The notes: generated from the sequence alone by a model not told the origin. A stretch of 64,000 bases of DNA from Vondammii sp040505895 (GCA_040505895.1 JBEVXU010000004.1:114848-178847), one strand, 5' to 3'. Shown: positions 1 to 9,466, counted from the first letter of the stretch. Program-made: numbers and translations.

Positions 1-420
1 GAAGGGAACGTTGAGCATCCGCGCCAGCGTCTCGGCCAGAAGCGTCTTACCGCAACCGGTCGGGCCAATCAGCAGAATATTGCTCTTGGATATCTCGATA
101 TCATCTTTTTTGTTCTCAGCATCGAGACGTTTGTAGTGATTGTAGACGGCCACGGAGAGCACTTTTTTTGCCCGCGCCTGCCCGATCACATACTGATTCA
201 ACAGATCGTTAAGCTCGTGGGGTTTGGGTAGCTTACCAACCGATTCACTCTCCCCTTCCTGCATCTCTTCACGAATAATGTCATTACACAACTCGACACA
301 TTCGTCACAGATGAAGACAGAGGGACCGGCGATCAGCTTGCGTACTTCATGCTGACTTTTCCCACAGAAAGAGCAGTAAAGCAGCTTTCCATCGTCGCCC
401 CTGGTCTTATCTTCGCTCAT
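1..420 (-). CDS. clpX: ClpX, ATPase subunit of ClpXP protease (partial, N-terminal 140 aa)
   Basis: AAA+ unfoldase that recognises substrates and feeds them to ClpP in the cytoplasm. The visible 140 residues start at the ATG ending at 420. They contain the N-terminal zinc-binding domain, with cysteine pairs at residues 16/19 and 38/41, and then the start of the AAA+ module with Walker A GPTGCGKT at residues 119-126. The window edge removes the rest, including Walker B, the sensors and the IGF loop. It lies just downstream of clpP on the same strand, the usual tig-clpP-clpX order. The 161-bp gap to clpP could hold a separate promoter, but I see no clear one. Identification is secure. Confidence 0.97.
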   Translation of the reverse strand, partial: MSEDKTRGDDGKLLYCSFCGKSQHEVRKLIAGPSVFICDECVELCNDIIREEMQEGESESVGKLPKPHELNDLLNQYVIGQARAKKVLSVAVYNHYKRLDAENKKDDIEISKSNILLIGPTGCGKTLLAETLARMLNVPF

Positions 421-581
421 ACAGGCACCCTCTCAAACCACAAATCAAATCTACAGAAAATCGATCCATCTACACGCATATATGGCCCATGATATCCGAT
501 TACAAGCGCTTAGCAAGGATCGGCACCATCAAAGACCAGCTTTCTCCAGCGAAAAACCGTCACTCTGGAGTGTGGTATTTC

Positions 582-1220
582 TTACTCCGCCGTCTGCGGC
601 CGTCGCTCGAGCACAGTGTCGATCAGACCGTATTCCGCCGCCCCTTCGCCACTCATAAAATTATCCCGCTCGGTATCCCTTTCGATTGTCTCAAGGGACT
701 GACCTGTGTGCTTGGCCATCAGACCATTCAGCCGGTCACGCAGAAGCAGAATTTCTTTCGCATGAATTTCAATATCGGTAGCCTGCCCCTGGAATCCGCC
801 CAACGGCTGGTGAATCATCATCCGGGAGTTGGGCAGGCAGAAGCGTTTGCCGGATTCACCTCCGGCCAACAGGAAAGCACCCATACTGGCCGCCTGACCG
901 ATACACATTGTGCTCACATTGGGGCGCACAAATTGCATAGTGTCATAGATCGCCAAGCCGGCACTGACGGAACCACCAGGAGAGTTGATATATATATGGA
1001 TATCCTTGTCCGGGTTTTCCGACTCCAGAAACAGCAGTTGAGCAACAATCAAATTGGCCATCTGATCCTCAACCGTTCCAACCAGAAAGATCACCCGCTC
1101 TTTCAGTAGTCTCGAATAGATATCATAAGAACGCTCACCCCTGGCAGTCTGCTCGACAACCATAGGGATCAAGCCCAAACCTTGTGCACCCAATCCACCC
1201 ATATTACTGATATCGGTCAT
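582..1220 (-). CDS. clpP: ClpP, proteolytic subunit of Clp protease
   Basis: Serine peptidase that forms the double-heptamer chamber of ClpXP/ClpAP. The protein has 212 residues, a normal length. The catalytic triad can be read as Ser112 (in GQAASMGAF), His137 (in MMIHQPLGG) and Asp186 (in ERDTERDN). This matches E. coli ClpP precursor numbering within one residue. A short N-terminal stretch before the conserved core fits the processed propeptide of the family. The ATG at 1220 is preceded by an AAGGA ribosome site about nine bases upstream. It lies between tig (upstream) and clpX (downstream) on the minus strand. Confidence 0.98.
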   Translation of the reverse strand: MTDISNMGGLGAQGLGLIPMVVEQTARGERSYDIYSRLLKERVIFLVGTVEDQMANLIVAQLLFLESENPDKDIHIYINSPGGSVSAGLAIYDTMQFVRPNVSTMCIGQAASMGAFLLAGGESGKRFCLPNSRMMIHQPLGGFQGQATDIEIHAKEILLLRDRLNGLMAKHTGQSLETIERDTERDNFMSGEGAAEYGLIDTVLERRPQTAE

Positions 1221-1304
1221 TGCTGAGAAATCCTTAATTTAACCAAATGTGTGCAGGCCCTGATCCCGTCGATCAACGGCTGATATGCGTATACCCTAAA
1301 TTAA

Positions 1305-1326
1305 AGGGGTGGCAGAAGCCACCCCT
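1305..1326 (-). terminator. Stem-loop after tig
   Basis: Perfect 9-bp inverted repeat AGGGGTGGC / GCCACCCCT with an AGAA loop, 30 bases past the tig stop and upstream of clpP. On the minus strand the stem is followed by a T-rich but interrupted tail (TTTAATTTAG). It is therefore a weak or partial terminator that could set the ratio of tig to clpP transcript. Confidence 0.6.
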
Positions 1327-1356
1327 AAAAGACCACAGAACTATTGTAGAAAATGA

Positions 1357-2682
1357 TTAGGCATCTTCTGCTGCAGCCTCGGGTTGTGGATTCATGATCG
1401 CATCAAAGGTGGATGCAGAATCCTCAACCTTTACCTGCGCCAGAATCCAATCCACCACCTGTTCTTCAATAACCACATTCTCGACGGCTGCAAGCTGCTG
1501 CTTGTCACCATAGTAGTGGTCAATTACCTCTTGTGGCTTCTCATAGGTAGACGCGAACTGCTCGACCTTTGCACGAACCAGCTCTTCATCGAGCTTGATA
1601 TCGTTCTCCTTGATTACTTCAGCGATCAGAAGACCCAGGCAAACACGTTTTTTTGCCTGATCTTCAAACAGGCTGAGTGGCAGATCGATATTGTTGCTGC
1701 CCTGACCGCTCTGCTGCATATTCGCTTTAGTCTGCTGCAGCAAAGCCTGAGACTCCTGCTGAATCAGTGCCTGAGGCACATCGATTGGGTTGGCCTCAAG
1801 CAGCGCATCCATCACCTGCTCTTTCTCCAAACCTTTGATACGCTCACTCAATTCGCGCTCCATATTGGCACGAATATCTGCTTTCATCGCTTCGACACCC
1901 CCCTCCTCGGTACCGAAAGATTTAGCAAACTCTTCATCCAGTTCCGGCATCACGGGCTCTGCCACTTTAGTGACTTCGGTCTCAAAAGTTGCCGCTTTAC
2001 CCGCCAGATGCTCCGCCTGGTAATCCTCTGGGAAAGTGAGTTCAAGAGTCCGATCTTCACCCGCCTTAGCACCAAGCAGGCCGGCTTCGAAACCATCGAT
2101 CATGCTGCTGGATCCGAGCACAAGAGGCACGCCATCTGCTGCGCCACCTTCAAATGCCTCTCCGTCGATGAAGCCCTTGAAGTTGATAGTCAGCTGGTCA
2201 CCGTCCTGGGACTCACGCTCTACATCATTCCAAGTGATTTTCTGGCTGCGCAGTTTTTCAATCATCGCCTCGATATCTGCATCACCAACCTCTGCCACAG
2301 GACGGTTGACTACCGCAGCCGACAGATCATTGAGCTTAACCTCAGGCATTACTTCAAACACTGCGGTGTAACCCATGGCACCTTCTGCAACATCTTCATG
2401 AGGCTCGATAGAGGGCTGTCCGGCAGGCTCCAGCTTCTCTTGAGTCAAAGCTTCAAAATAGCTCGATTGAACCAGGTCGCCAAAGATCTCCTGACGCACC
2501 TGCTCGGTGAACTTCTTGCGAACCACGGACATCGGCACCTTACCAGGGCGAAATCCATCCAGATTGGCGGTACGGGAGACCTCTTTCAGGCGCCGCTCCA
2601 CTGCCTTACCGATCATCTCGGCAGGCAGCTCCACTGTCATCCGACGCTCGAGCCCTTCTTTTGATTCAACCGAAATTTGCAT
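1357..2682 (-). CDS. tig: Trigger factor, ribosome-associated chaperone
   Basis: Peptidyl-prolyl isomerase and chaperone that binds nascent chains at the ribosome exit. I chose the start at 2682 (MQISVESKEG, 441 residues). A longer reading to 2802 would run into the upstream tRNA-Leu gene, while the family always begins at about this point. The ribosome-docking signature GFRPGKVP lies at about residues 43-50. A central FKBP-type domain (around 150-245) follows, then the long alpha-helical C-terminal arm. The C-terminus is acidic and Ala-rich. It is the first gene of tig-clpP-clpX. Confidence 0.97.
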   Translation of the reverse strand: MQISVESKEGLERRMTVELPAEMIGKAVERRLKEVSRTANLDGFRPGKVPMSVVRKKFTEQVRQEIFGDLVQSSYFEALTQEKLEPAGQPSIEPHEDVAEGAMGYTAVFEVMPEVKLNDLSAAVVNRPVAEVGDADIEAMIEKLRSQKITWNDVERESQDGDQLTINFKGFIDGEAFEGGAADGVPLVLGSSSMIDGFEAGLLGAKAGEDRTLELTFPEDYQAEHLAGKAATFETEVTKVAEPVMPELDEEFAKSFGTEEGGVEAMKADIRANMERELSERIKGLEKEQVMDALLEANPIDVPQALIQQESQALLQQTKANMQQSGQGSNNIDLPLSLFEDQAKKRVCLGLLIAEVIKENDIKLDEELVRAKVEQFASTYEKPQEVIDHYYGDKQQLAAVENVVIEEQVVDWILAQVKVEDSASTFDAIMNPQPEAAAEDA

Positions 2683-2772
2683 GAAAACCTCTCCGGCGGT
2701 CTCGCCGCCACTCTTATCTCTATAGCCGTTATCGTAAAAAGCCGCCACATACCATGCAGCGGCAATGAAAAA

Positions 2773-2857
2773 TGGTGCGAAAGGGGAGACTCGAACTCCC
2801 ACACCTTGCGGTACCAGAACCTAAATCTGGCGCGTCTACCAATTCCGCCACTCTCGC
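2773..2857 (-). tRNA. tRNA-Leu (anticodon TAG)
   Basis: On the minus strand the acceptor arm GCGAGAG pairs with CTTTCGC, followed by a discriminator A and an encoded CCA (2773-2775). The D arm contains GGTAGACGC. The anticodon stem CCAGA/TCTGG holds loop TTTAGGT, giving anticodon TAG. A long variable arm typical of class II tRNA-Leu and a TTCGAGT T-loop follow. It sits 90 bp upstream of the tig start. Confidence 0.96.
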
Positions 2858-2978
2858 CTTGAGTCTGCGTGTAATTATAGCGCCAACCAATCAATCATTA
2901 TACATCGTGGTTGACCTCGGTTCTAATCTGAAATGATGTGATTTTCACTGATACACCACATTTTTCCGTTAGAATGAG

Positions 2979-3896
2979 GTGAAATCATTAAATTTACTAC
3001 CGGAGCACTTAAATAAGATGCGGGTTTTGACCCTTTTCACCCTGCTGGTGCTCGGTGCGCTGCTACTAAGTGCACTAATCAACTACCCCCTCTACCTTCT
3101 CGTAGGGGAGAGTATCAACGCGGGCCCAAATAAACTGATCAACACTACGGGAAAACTGCTTGCCATCCCGGGGTTCATTCTCATCATCCGCTATCTATCG
3201 ATTGCAGATAAACAGGGCCTGGGCTATGCCCTACCCCGCCCTGAGTTCATTCGCGAGTTGTTAAGAGGCTGGCTCAGCGGGCTGGTGATCCTTTTAGTTC
3301 TCAGTATTGCGCTAGTTGCACTCGGCATCCGCATATTCAAACCTGTCCCGGAAGAGTTGGTGACACTTCTACTTAAGACAGCAGTTACTGCACTCATCGC
3401 CGGACTGTTGATCGGTTTTATCGAAGAGACCTTCTTCCGGGGAGGTCTCTTTACCGCGCTTCGCAAACGCCATACATTTATCTCCACCATGCTTCTGTCG
3501 AGCCTGCTCTACGCCGCCATGCACTTTATTGACCCACCGGCGCTACCTCAGGGTGAAGCCATAGTATGGAACAGTGGACTGCAAATATTGGCAGGCACCT
3601 TTGATCAATTTTTGGAGTGGCGTACTTACGACTCCTTTCTGGCACTGTTTGTCCTTGGCATGTTTTTCGCGCTGGTCCGTGAAAGAACCGGCAATATAGC
3701 CTACTGCATAGGACTGCACGCCGCCTTTGTCTTTATCATTAAGATGACACGTAAGTTCACGTTGGTGGATGACCTCAACCCGGTCAGTTTTTTGGTGGGT
3801 TATTATGACGGTATGATCGGTTATCTCTCCGCCGCCGGGCTGCTAATCCATCTTCTTCTCGCCTACCGTTTCTGGAGACGGCCGGCAACCGCATAG
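2979..3896 (+). CDS. CPBP-family intramembrane metalloprotease (CAAX protease-like)
   Basis: Very hydrophobic 305-residue protein with about eight predicted membrane segments. It carries the CPBP/Abi motifs: EETFFRGG (EExxxR, about residue 149), a second motif around AAMHF, and a third around GLHAAFVF. In this family the Glu and His residues form a membrane-embedded glutamic/metal active site; bacterial members act in peptide processing or immunity. The first in-frame start is GTG at 2979. An ATG 13 codons later (3018) is an alternative that removes a short polar N-terminus. It is monocistronic and convergent with the next gene, 17 bp away. The substrate cannot be inferred. Confidence 0.85.
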   Translation: MKSLNLLPEHLNKMRVLTLFTLLVLGALLLSALINYPLYLLVGESINAGPNKLINTTGKLLAIPGFILIIRYLSIADKQGLGYALPRPEFIRELLRGWLSGLVILLVLSIALVALGIRIFKPVPEELVTLLLKTAVTALIAGLLIGFIEETFFRGGLFTALRKRHTFISTMLLSSLLYAAMHFIDPPALPQGEAIVWNSGLQILAGTFDQFLEWRTYDSFLALFVLGMFFALVRERTGNIAYCIGLHAAFVFIIKMTRKFTLVDDLNPVSFLVGYYDGMIGYLSAAGLLIHLLLAYRFWRRPATA

Positions 3897-3913
3897 AACC
3901 TCATAAAGTGTGG

Positions 3914-4393
3914 CTACGCCGGCTTACTCTTGTAGAGAAGCTGTTCGATCTCCCCAAAGAGGTCACCCCGGCTAAACGGCTTCACAAGGAAGGCATCGGC
4001 CCCCACCTTGAGCCCCCAGAGCTTATCAGTCCCCTCTGGATTACCACTGATAATAATAATTGGAATATGGCTGGTTTCCGGTCTTTTTCGCAGGTAGCGA
4101 GTAGCCTGAAACCCATTAATATCCGGCATAAAAACATCCATTATGATCAGGTTTGGAAGTTTCTGCTGCGCCGTGATGATGGCCGTCTTACCTTCAGCAG
4201 CGGTCAATGTTTCATACCCCGCCTGCTGCAACATTTTCAATAGAACCAACCGAACAGTCTTGGAGTCATCGACAACCAGTACCTTGCTACCCTCGGGGGG
4301 AACGGCTCGCTGATTTCTCCGACGCTCTGGCGCGCTCTTGGTCCCTATTTTTTTCTTGCGCTGAAAGAGATTTCTGAAACTAAACATTCCCAT
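3914..4393 (-). CDS. Single-domain response regulator (CheY/PilG-like receiver)
   Basis: 159 residues: a basic N-terminal tail of about 37 residues, then one receiver domain. The acidic pocket is VLVVDDSKTVR, the phospho-acceptor Asp is in IIMDVFMPDINGF, the conserved Ser/Thr is in IIISG, and the switch Lys is in VKPFSR. No output domain follows, so it should act by protein contact, like CheY or PilG/PilH of type IV pili. No kinase is adjacent. The Met at the third codon (4387) has a better-spaced AAGG upstream than the first Met, so the true start may be two codons shorter. The partner is unknown. Confidence 0.85.
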   Translation of the reverse strand: MGMFSFRNLFQRKKKIGTKSAPERRRNQRAVPPEGSKVLVVDDSKTVRLVLLKMLQQAGYETLTAAEGKTAIITAQQKLPNLIIMDVFMPDINGFQATRYLRKRPETSHIPIIIISGNPEGTDKLWGLKVGADAFLVKPFSRGDLFGEIEQLLYKSKPA

Positions 4394-4566
4394 AACCTTT
4401 GATCACTTCTCTCCAGCCTCATAATTAGAAGGAGGCACGGTACACCCTAATATTTCTCATGGAATATAGGGTATTTGGTGCTCGAATACAAAGTTACTTC
4501 CCATCAAACAGGAGCAGCAAACAAGCTTGATCCAATATTCAATAAGTATGGGCCGCCTGGGGCCTG

Positions 4567-5952
4567 TTAGATCACCTTCGAAAAGTTTTTCTGCTGTGCC
4601 GCTGGCGGCAGATACTGATCAAACGCCATGCATATATTGCGAATCAACAGACGGCCTCTCGGCAACACGGTGATTCGACCATCACTTACTGACAGCAATC
4701 CATCCTTCTCCATGCCCTGAAGCTTCGGCAGGTCGGCAGAAAAATAGTCATTAAAGTTGATATCCCAGGCTTTTTCAATAGCTGAAAAATCCATCTGAAA
4801 GTGGCAAATCAGACGAGTGATGACATCACGCCGAATGAGATCATCACGATTCAGTTCGAGACCACGAAACACAGCCAACCGCCCTTTATCTATCTGTTGG
4901 TAATATTCATCCAAACCACGCAGGTTCTGACTGTAGGTGGCGTCGATCATGCCAATAGAGGTGACACCCATAGCCACCAGGTCACATTCAGCATGAGTGG
5001 AGTAGCCCTGAAAGTTGCGATAGAGGGTACCTTCCCGCTGAGCAATTGCCAGTTCATCATCCGGCCGGGCGAAGTGATCCATACCAATATAGACATAGCC
5101 TGCCGCCGTCAGATGCTCAATGGTCATCTGCAGAATCTCCAGCTTCACCTCTGCAGGCGGCAACTCACTCTCATTGATACGGCGTTGTGGTTTGAAAATC
5201 TGTGGCAAGTGAGCGTAATTGAACACCGATAGACGGTCAGGACCGACTTCGATGATCCTGTCCAGTGTCGACATAAAGCTTTTACTGGTCTGGAACGGCA
5301 GCCCATAAATCAGATCGATGCTGACCGAACGGAAACCGTTATCATGAGCAGCCTCAAGCACTGTCATGGTCTCCGCCTCCGACTGCACTCGGTTAACCGC
5401 CTTCTGTACCTTCTCATCGAGATCCTGCACACCCATACTGAGTCGGTTGAAACCGATCTCACGCAAAGTTTTTATCGTCTCTGCCGTCGCCTCTCGAGGA
5501 TCGATCTCAATGGAGTACTCACCACTGTCATCATCCATCAGGGTGAAGTGCTCACCGGTAACTCGCATCAGGTCCCGCATCTGCTGATGACTGATAAAGG
5601 TGGGGGTACCACCACCCCAGTGCAGTTGTTCTACCTTTCGGCTGCGATCAAAGAGTTCGCCTTGCATGGCAATCTCTTTATAGACCCGCGCAAGGTAATC
5701 AGTCCCCATGCTACGGTCTTTGGTCGCCACCTTATTGCAGGCGCAATAGAAACAGATAGTGTCGCAAAAAGGGATATGGAAATAGAGCGATAGAGGGCTG
5801 CCCTTTTCATTACTGCGAGTTGCAATATTACGATACTCAGCCTCACCAAACGCTTCATGAAACTGAGGAGCAGTAGGATACGAGGTGTATCTTGGACCCG
5901 AATAGTCGTACTTATTAATTAACGACAGGTCAAAAACCAGCGACTGGTCCAT
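4567..5952 (-). CDS. hemN: HemN, oxygen-independent coproporphyrinogen III dehydrogenase
   Basis: Radical-SAM enzyme that oxidatively decarboxylates coproporphyrinogen III to protoporphyrinogen IX in anaerobic haem synthesis. It has 461 residues, like E. coli HemN. The SAM/4Fe-4S motif appears as HIPFCDTICFYCACNK (CX3CX2C plus the extra Cys of true HemN). It is followed by the HWGGGTPTF glycine motif, and the C-terminal HemN domain is present. The start (5952) abuts the stop of the small upstream gene without a gap, so the two are likely translationally coupled in a prmB-orf-hemN operon. Haem supply suits the multihaem cytochrome genes in the window. Confidence 0.96.
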   Translation of the reverse strand: MDQSLVFDLSLINKYDYSGPRYTSYPTAPQFHEAFGEAEYRNIATRSNEKGSPLSLYFHIPFCDTICFYCACNKVATKDRSMGTDYLARVYKEIAMQGELFDRSRKVEQLHWGGGTPTFISHQQMRDLMRVTGEHFTLMDDDSGEYSIEIDPREATAETIKTLREIGFNRLSMGVQDLDEKVQKAVNRVQSEAETMTVLEAAHDNGFRSVSIDLIYGLPFQTSKSFMSTLDRIIEVGPDRLSVFNYAHLPQIFKPQRRINESELPPAEVKLEILQMTIEHLTAAGYVYIGMDHFARPDDELAIAQREGTLYRNFQGYSTHAECDLVAMGVTSIGMIDATYSQNLRGLDEYYQQIDKGRLAVFRGLELNRDDLIRRDVITRLICHFQMDFSAIEKAWDINFNDYFSADLPKLQGMEKDGLLSVSDGRITVLPRGRLLIRNICMAFDQYLPPAAQQKNFSKVI

Positions 5953-6273
5953 CTACTCCTCCTCTTCCACATCGAGTCCCCTACGGTGGGTCTCATTAAT
6001 CTGTTTCAGCAAAATATGGAAAGGTATGTCATCAGAGTGATGATTGGCAACATCCATAAACGGAAGATCTTCCCTTCCAAAAGCGTACTCCCCTCTGCAC
6101 ATCGCATCATAGATGTCACTGATACCCTCCTCCAGAGGCTGAAGGAATGCGGGATAGCTGCCCATCTCCTCCATCTCAAACATCAGACACTCTCTCAGAT
6201 CCCCGATCTCGAATTTCGCCTGTTTCACCCACTCTGCATACTCTTCGGGGGTACGCGCACGTTGCAACGCCAT
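5953..6273 (-). CDS. Small acidic hypothetical protein between prmB and hemN
   Basis: 106-residue acidic, soluble protein that I do not recognise. It ends in an acidic run (LDVEEEE), has several Glu/Asp-rich helices and two cysteines (in LRECLMFEM and DAMCRGEY), and no signal peptide. It begins 8 bp after prmB and its stop touches the hemN start codon, so it is surely co-transcribed and probably coupled to hemN translation. A role near haem synthesis or as a HemN partner would be only an inference from position. Confidence 0.8.
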   Translation of the reverse strand: MALQRARTPEEYAEWVKQAKFEIGDLRECLMFEMEEMGSYPAFLQPLEEGISDIYDAMCRGEYAFGREDLPFMDVANHHSDDIPFHILLKQINETHRRGLDVEEEE

Positions 6274-6281
6274 ATTTTACC

Positions 6282-7196
6282 CTACCCTTCTTCAAATTCA
6301 GTTTGAAATTCACTCAGTTGTTCTGCAGTGAGCAGAAAAACACCATGACCGCCATGCTCGAAATCGAGCCAGAGAAACGGCACTTGCGGATAGCGTGCGG
6401 CCAATGCCTCCGTACTGTTGCCAACTTCAACTATCAGCACCCCATTGGGTTCAAGGTAGTCGGATGCCTGCCGCAGAATACGCGCGACGATATCCAGCCC
6501 ATCATGGCCCGCCTCCAGACCGAGAGCAGGCTCTCTTAGATATTCATCCGGAAGTTGCTCCATCTCCTCATCACTGACATAAGGAGGGTTGCTCACTATC
6601 AAATCATAGCGACGTCCCTTTAATGCAGAGAAGAGATCCGAAAGGATCGGCTCCACCTGCTCCCCCATATCGTGACGTTGAACATTGATACTTGCCACAT
6701 CCAGGGCATCGGCCGATATATCCACTGCATCGACACTGGCCCCTTCGAAACAGTGGGCACAGGCGATGGCGATACAGGCGCTGCCGGTGCAGAGATCAAG
6801 TACACGGTCAACGGCATCCGCCTGCACCCAGGGCTCAAATGCGGAGCCAATCAGCTCGGCAATGGGAGAGCGGGGAATCAGCACATGCTCATTCACATAG
6901 AAGCTATAGCCGGCAAATACCGCCTCATGAGTCAGATAGGCGGCCGGTAAACGCTTCTCCACCCGTTCGCTCAACAGCCCGAGGACCTGCTCACGCTCAG
7001 GTGTCGTCAACACCGCGTCAAGGTAGGTGGTTGGCAAATCAGCCGGCAGATGAAGCGCATGCAGTACCAAAGCCACCGCCTCGTCATGGGCATTATCTGT
7101 ACCATGACCGAAAAAGAGCCCTGCCTCATTGAATCGACTCATACCCCAGCGGATAAAGTCCCGCAGAGTGGCAAGGTTATCTGTTTCTCGAGTCAT
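6282..7196 (-). CDS. prmB: PrmB, 50S ribosomal protein L3 glutamine methyltransferase
   Basis: SAM-dependent N5-glutamine methyltransferase of the PrmA/B/C group. The Rossmann SAM motif reads DLCTGSACIAIACA, and the substrate-Gln motif NPPYVSDEEM is diagnostic of protein-Gln methyltransferases. A HemK-type N-terminal helical domain precedes it. I prefer the Met at 7196 (MTRETDNLAT, 304 residues; E. coli PrmB has 310) over a Met 13 codons upstream whose extra residues do not look conserved. PrmC (release factor methylase) is the alternative; the absence of prfA nearby and the overall length favour PrmB. First gene of the prmB-orf-hemN operon. Confidence 0.88.
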   Translation of the reverse strand: MTRETDNLATLRDFIRWGMSRFNEAGLFFGHGTDNAHDEAVALVLHALHLPADLPTTYLDAVLTTPEREQVLGLLSERVEKRLPAAYLTHEAVFAGYSFYVNEHVLIPRSPIAELIGSAFEPWVQADAVDRVLDLCTGSACIAIACAHCFEGASVDAVDISADALDVASINVQRHDMGEQVEPILSDLFSALKGRRYDLIVSNPPYVSDEEMEQLPDEYLREPALGLEAGHDGLDIVARILRQASDYLEPNGVLIVEVGNSTEALAARYPQVPFLWLDFEHGGHGVFLLTAEQLSEFQTEFEEG

Positions 7197-7352
7197 CTTC
7201 GGCTCACAGTGGAAAGATCGCGAATAATAGCCCATTTAGGCGGTAGACGCTAAACTGAACCTGTTATTGATGCAGAGATAATTTATTGGAGGAGGCTAAG
7301 CCAGCCGGTCTCGTTGTGGTTTGGAGAATAAGATCTGTTTCTCCTGCCCTTA

Positions 7353-9329
7353 ATGCAGATAAATCATATTCGCCCAAGAACGAGGAAAAATAAAATTACA
7401 CTTAAATTTCAGATAGCTATAGCGCTGCTGCTAATTATGGGCCTGTTTGTCGGTATGTTCACTATGAGCATCAAGGCGCTAGACGAACAGCAGAGTTACA
7501 ACACTCTACTGACAGTGGCAAACAAGCTGGAGCAGACTGAACAAGCCATGGTTTCCCAAGCCATGGTGTACATCATGAACAAACCGGAAAATCCCGGTAG
7601 CTACCAGCGTGACATCAGAATTTATTTTCAAGAGCTAATGACGCAAGTTGAGCTATTTGACGAAATTACCATGAGTTTTATGAGGGAGAATTTCTCCCCC
7701 TCTCTGACCCGCCTAGATAGCAGCTTCCACCCCAACCTAGACCCTATTACTCACCATGCGATCACAACAGTGGAGGAAGTATGGGCCGAATTCAGGGACG
7801 GCTTGACTATAGCCTTGGGAGAAAACAGCAACGTGCCACAACTGGAGGAAGCCGCTCTCTACATTAACAACAATCACCCCCCCCTCTCTACCTCGCTCAA
7901 TCGGCTGATGACCGAAGTAAAACGTCTGGTGAACGATAGACTGCTGCTGGTAAAACGGCTCTATTGGGGATTGCTGTTGGTTACGCTGTTAATCACCTCC
8001 GGCATCGTTATCTGGTTCATAAACTCGATACTGGTTCCCATGCAACGCGCTGTGGAGGGCTTCAATAAAGTAGCTCAAGGAGATTTTGGCTATCAGGTAC
8101 CCGTTACCAGGGATGATGAAATTGCCCGAATGACCCACTCGTTCAACCATCTCTCAGGCCGTTTACATACCATCTTCCAGCTGATTGACCGAATTCAAGG
8201 GGGGTCCGACCTTAATGAGGTGCTCGGATTTGTTGCCGAGGCATTCCCCCGATTACTGCCACTGGATTGGGTCGGTGTCCTTATTGTAGCCGCAGATAAC
8301 AGCACCGTTGTACTGGAACGTAGCTACAGCGACGGCCTCGTCGACCATGCCCCCAAGAAGCGCTTCAGACTAAGCAAAACCCTGCTGCGTAAAGCACTCA
8401 ATTCGGGCGAGCCGTTACACATCCCGGATATGCTGGAGACCGGAATGGAAAATTCCGAGTTCCAGTTTCTCAATTATTTAATTCAACAGGGGCAGCGTGA
8501 CGCCATTTTTCTTCCGGTTACTGAACTGAGCCCCATCCCCGTGGTCTTTGCTTTTGCCTGTCGCAAGGCGGAATCCTATACCCCGGAGCATCTCGAACTG
8601 ATGACCAATATCGCAAGCCTTGTCACCCATAGTTTTGGTCGTACGGTAAAACTGGCGGAGCATACCCGCCTCGCCACCATCGGTGAATTTGCATCGGGAA
8701 TCGCACACGAGATACGCTCTCCCCTATCCACTATCACCATGGCACTGGCCTATTTTCAGCAGGCGGAGTTACCTGGAGCGTCAAGCAAACGGGCATCACT
8801 GGCCTATCGTGAGGCAGAAAGGATGGCACGTCTGCTTGAAGAGATGCTGCTTTATGCCAAACCACTGGAGCTCAAAATAGAGAGAGTAGACTTACACACT
8901 ATCATTACGGAGTTGTGTGAAACCAACAGCGGCCTGATAAACGCAAAGGGACAACGCTTTGATTTAGCATCTGATTTTCACTCCGCTACCCTTCTCGGTG
9001 ACCGCGACCGCCTGATTCAGATTTTCCTCAACCTAGCCAGAAATGCCTGTGAAGCTGCACCGGAGGGCGGCCTGATCAATTGGCGCCTGACTGAAGAGAA
9101 GCAAGAGAGAATGGTTGTCGTCGAAATAACCAACGAAGGCGATGAGATCCCCCAAGAGTTACAGCAAAAGCTGTTTGAGCCCTTTTTTACCACCAAAAGC
9201 GGCGGCACAGGCCTAGGCTTGAGTATAGTGAAGCGAATGGTTGAGGCCCATGGGGGAGAAATATGCATAACTTCCCCACCTGGAGGCGAGATCAATGCAA
9301 AAGTCAGCCTTCCTTTGGCTGATAGGTAG
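7353..9329 (+). CDS. Membrane sensor histidine kinase (HAMP-GAF-HisKA-HATPase)
   Basis: 658 residues. A first membrane segment (about 25-45) and a second (about 203-225) bracket a periplasmic helical sensor region of about 155 residues. HAMP follows, then a GAF-like domain (about 285-430), the dimerisation/phosphoacceptor helix GIAHEIRSPLS with His452, and an HATPase_c domain with the GTGLGLS G-box near the C-terminus. The HisKA sequence resembles NtrB/AtoS-type kinases that signal to sigma-54 activators. No response regulator is adjacent, so its partner is elsewhere. The signal is unknown. The 117-bp upstream gap separates it from divergent prmB. Confidence 0.88.
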   Translation: MQINHIRPRTRKNKITLKFQIAIALLLIMGLFVGMFTMSIKALDEQQSYNTLLTVANKLEQTEQAMVSQAMVYIMNKPENPGSYQRDIRIYFQELMTQVELFDEITMSFMRENFSPSLTRLDSSFHPNLDPITHHAITTVEEVWAEFRDGLTIALGENSNVPQLEEAALYINNNHPPLSTSLNRLMTEVKRLVNDRLLLVKRLYWGLLLVTLLITSGIVIWFINSILVPMQRAVEGFNKVAQGDFGYQVPVTRDDEIARMTHSFNHLSGRLHTIFQLIDRIQGGSDLNEVLGFVAEAFPRLLPLDWVGVLIVAADNSTVVLERSYSDGLVDHAPKKRFRLSKTLLRKALNSGEPLHIPDMLETGMENSEFQFLNYLIQQGQRDAIFLPVTELSPIPVVFAFACRKAESYTPEHLELMTNIASLVTHSFGRTVKLAEHTRLATIGEFASGIAHEIRSPLSTITMALAYFQQAELPGASSKRASLAYREAERMARLLEEMLLYAKPLELKIERVDLHTIITELCETNSGLINAKGQRFDLASDFHSATLLGDRDRLIQIFLNLARNACEAAPEGGLINWRLTEEKQERMVVVEITNEGDEIPQELQQKLFEPFFTTKSGGTGLGLSIVKRMVEAHGGEICITSPPGGEINAKVSLPLADR

Positions 9330-9375
9330 AAAGGGCCTTTTTCAAGACCCTCTCACTCCTACCAAAACGCCCTTT

Positions 9376-9407
9376 CACCCAATTTGTTAGATTGAGTAAA
9401 TTGGGTG
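9376..9407. terminator. Stem-loop between convergent kinase and iscR
   Basis: Perfect 10-bp inverted repeat CACCCAATTT / AAATTGGGTG with a 12-base loop, located between two convergent genes. It lacks a long T-run on either side, so bidirectional termination is only suggested. Confidence 0.4.
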
Positions 9408-9466
9408 GCGGTCCTTATTCACAGCGGGAATCAATCCACCCTGGATAAATGGTGCAACCCAAGACC

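Noticed and set aside
489..1109. 206-codon plus-strand frame opposite clpP
   Set aside because: Exact antisense shadow of clpP with no ribosome site or family resemblance.
1384..2664. 426-codon plus-strand frame opposite tig
   Set aside because: Antisense shadow of trigger factor; composition rich in Leu, His and Cys with no recognisable domain.
2683..2802. N-terminal extension of trigger factor
   Set aside because: It would translate part of tRNA-Leu; family proteins start at the Met at 2682.
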